This document shows, in pieces, positions 14,071 to 14,214 of a stretch of DNA of 14,214 nt. The translations under genes and the position numbers were made by a program. Under the pieces are notes generated by a model. The model was not told the origin of the DNA. It searched no databases and was given only the letters and a program-made list of their open reading frames with translations. The stretch is from Deltaproteobacteria bacterium. GTDB lineage: Bacteria; Desulfobacterota; DSM-4660; Desulfatiglandales; HGW-15. The DNA is taken from the NCBI GenBank assembly GCA_016926135.1, contig JAFGPH010000550.1, forward strand, positions 1 to 14,214, in the 5' to 3' direction. Position 1 is the stretch's first letter; each line of letters begins with the position of its first letter.

Positions 14071-14214
14071 GACGTTCTCAAATGGGGGAGGTGATGCTGA
14101 GTGTCATGTCCCAGAAATACCTGTACTAATTCCAGGTGATCGAGGGGCCGCGCTGGGGGTGGTCGTCCAGGCCGCAACTATTCCTCCGATGCGTATAAGA
14201 CGGGACCCGGATTC

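Noticed and set aside
14071..14214. Short frames at the right edge (for example ATG 14086 with GGGGGAGG upstream)
   Set aside because: That frame stops after 11 codons; other frames are open to the edge but too short to support a gene.

Overview
The window is a GC-rich bacterial chromosomal segment, and it most resembles Desulfobacterota / former Deltaproteobacteria. This rests on protein style only: a hybrid-kinase family with a GTGLGM G2 box and a YDKVEEGDY segment, DUF1573, a PHP-glycosyltransferase fusion, and many small intergenic repeats. No rRNA or marker gene is present, so the assignment is an inference. I see no phage, plasmid, complete insertion sequence, tRNA or CRISPR array. Genes are short operons with strong AGGAGG-type ribosome binding sites, separated by repeat-bearing gaps.

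Left part (1-3234). A minus-strand gene running off the left edge encodes an ATPase-plus-receiver protein that has lost its dimerisation domain and ATPase N box and carries a CBS-like stub instead. It looks like a deletion chimera. An inverted pair of hairpin repeats separates it from a plus-strand exported DUF1573 protein, which is followed by a perfect 7-bp-period array. Convergent to it is a three-gene minus-strand operon: a double zinc-ribbon protein, a small HMA-like protein without metal-binding cysteines, and a thioredoxin-type arsenate reductase. A stem that partly covers the first ribosome binding site precedes this operon.

Middle part (3235-6602). A long non-coding stretch with a good sigma70-like promoter leads to a plus-strand GAF-domain protein. 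Convergent to it is a LytS-like histidine kinase / LytTR response regulator pair whose reading frames overlap by 8 bp. The kinase leader contains an 8-bp-period array. A roughly 128-bp element bounded by 10-bp inverted repeats lies beyond the kinase promoter.

Right part (6689-14070). A minus-strand operon runs from a DUF6064 membrane protein through a SAM-dependent methyltransferase to a twin-arginine-signal flavoprotein of the CrtI / retinol-saturase type. Its substrate is unknown. After a poorly explained gap, a plus-strand operon encodes a SAM-dependent methyltransferase, a short phosphatidylserine decarboxylase (coupled by an ATGA overlap) and an 821-residue PHP-linker-GT4 fusion. A second 8-bp-period array of the same consensus sits just before the fusion's ribosome binding site. 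This operon points to membrane phospholipid or glycolipid modification. The last 144 bases (14071-14214) hold nothing I can support.

The observations most worth checking are the chimeric kinase, the family of 7/8-bp-period arrays at gene starts and ends, the Tat-flavoprotein operon, and the PHP-GT4 fusion beside phosphatidylserine decarboxylase.
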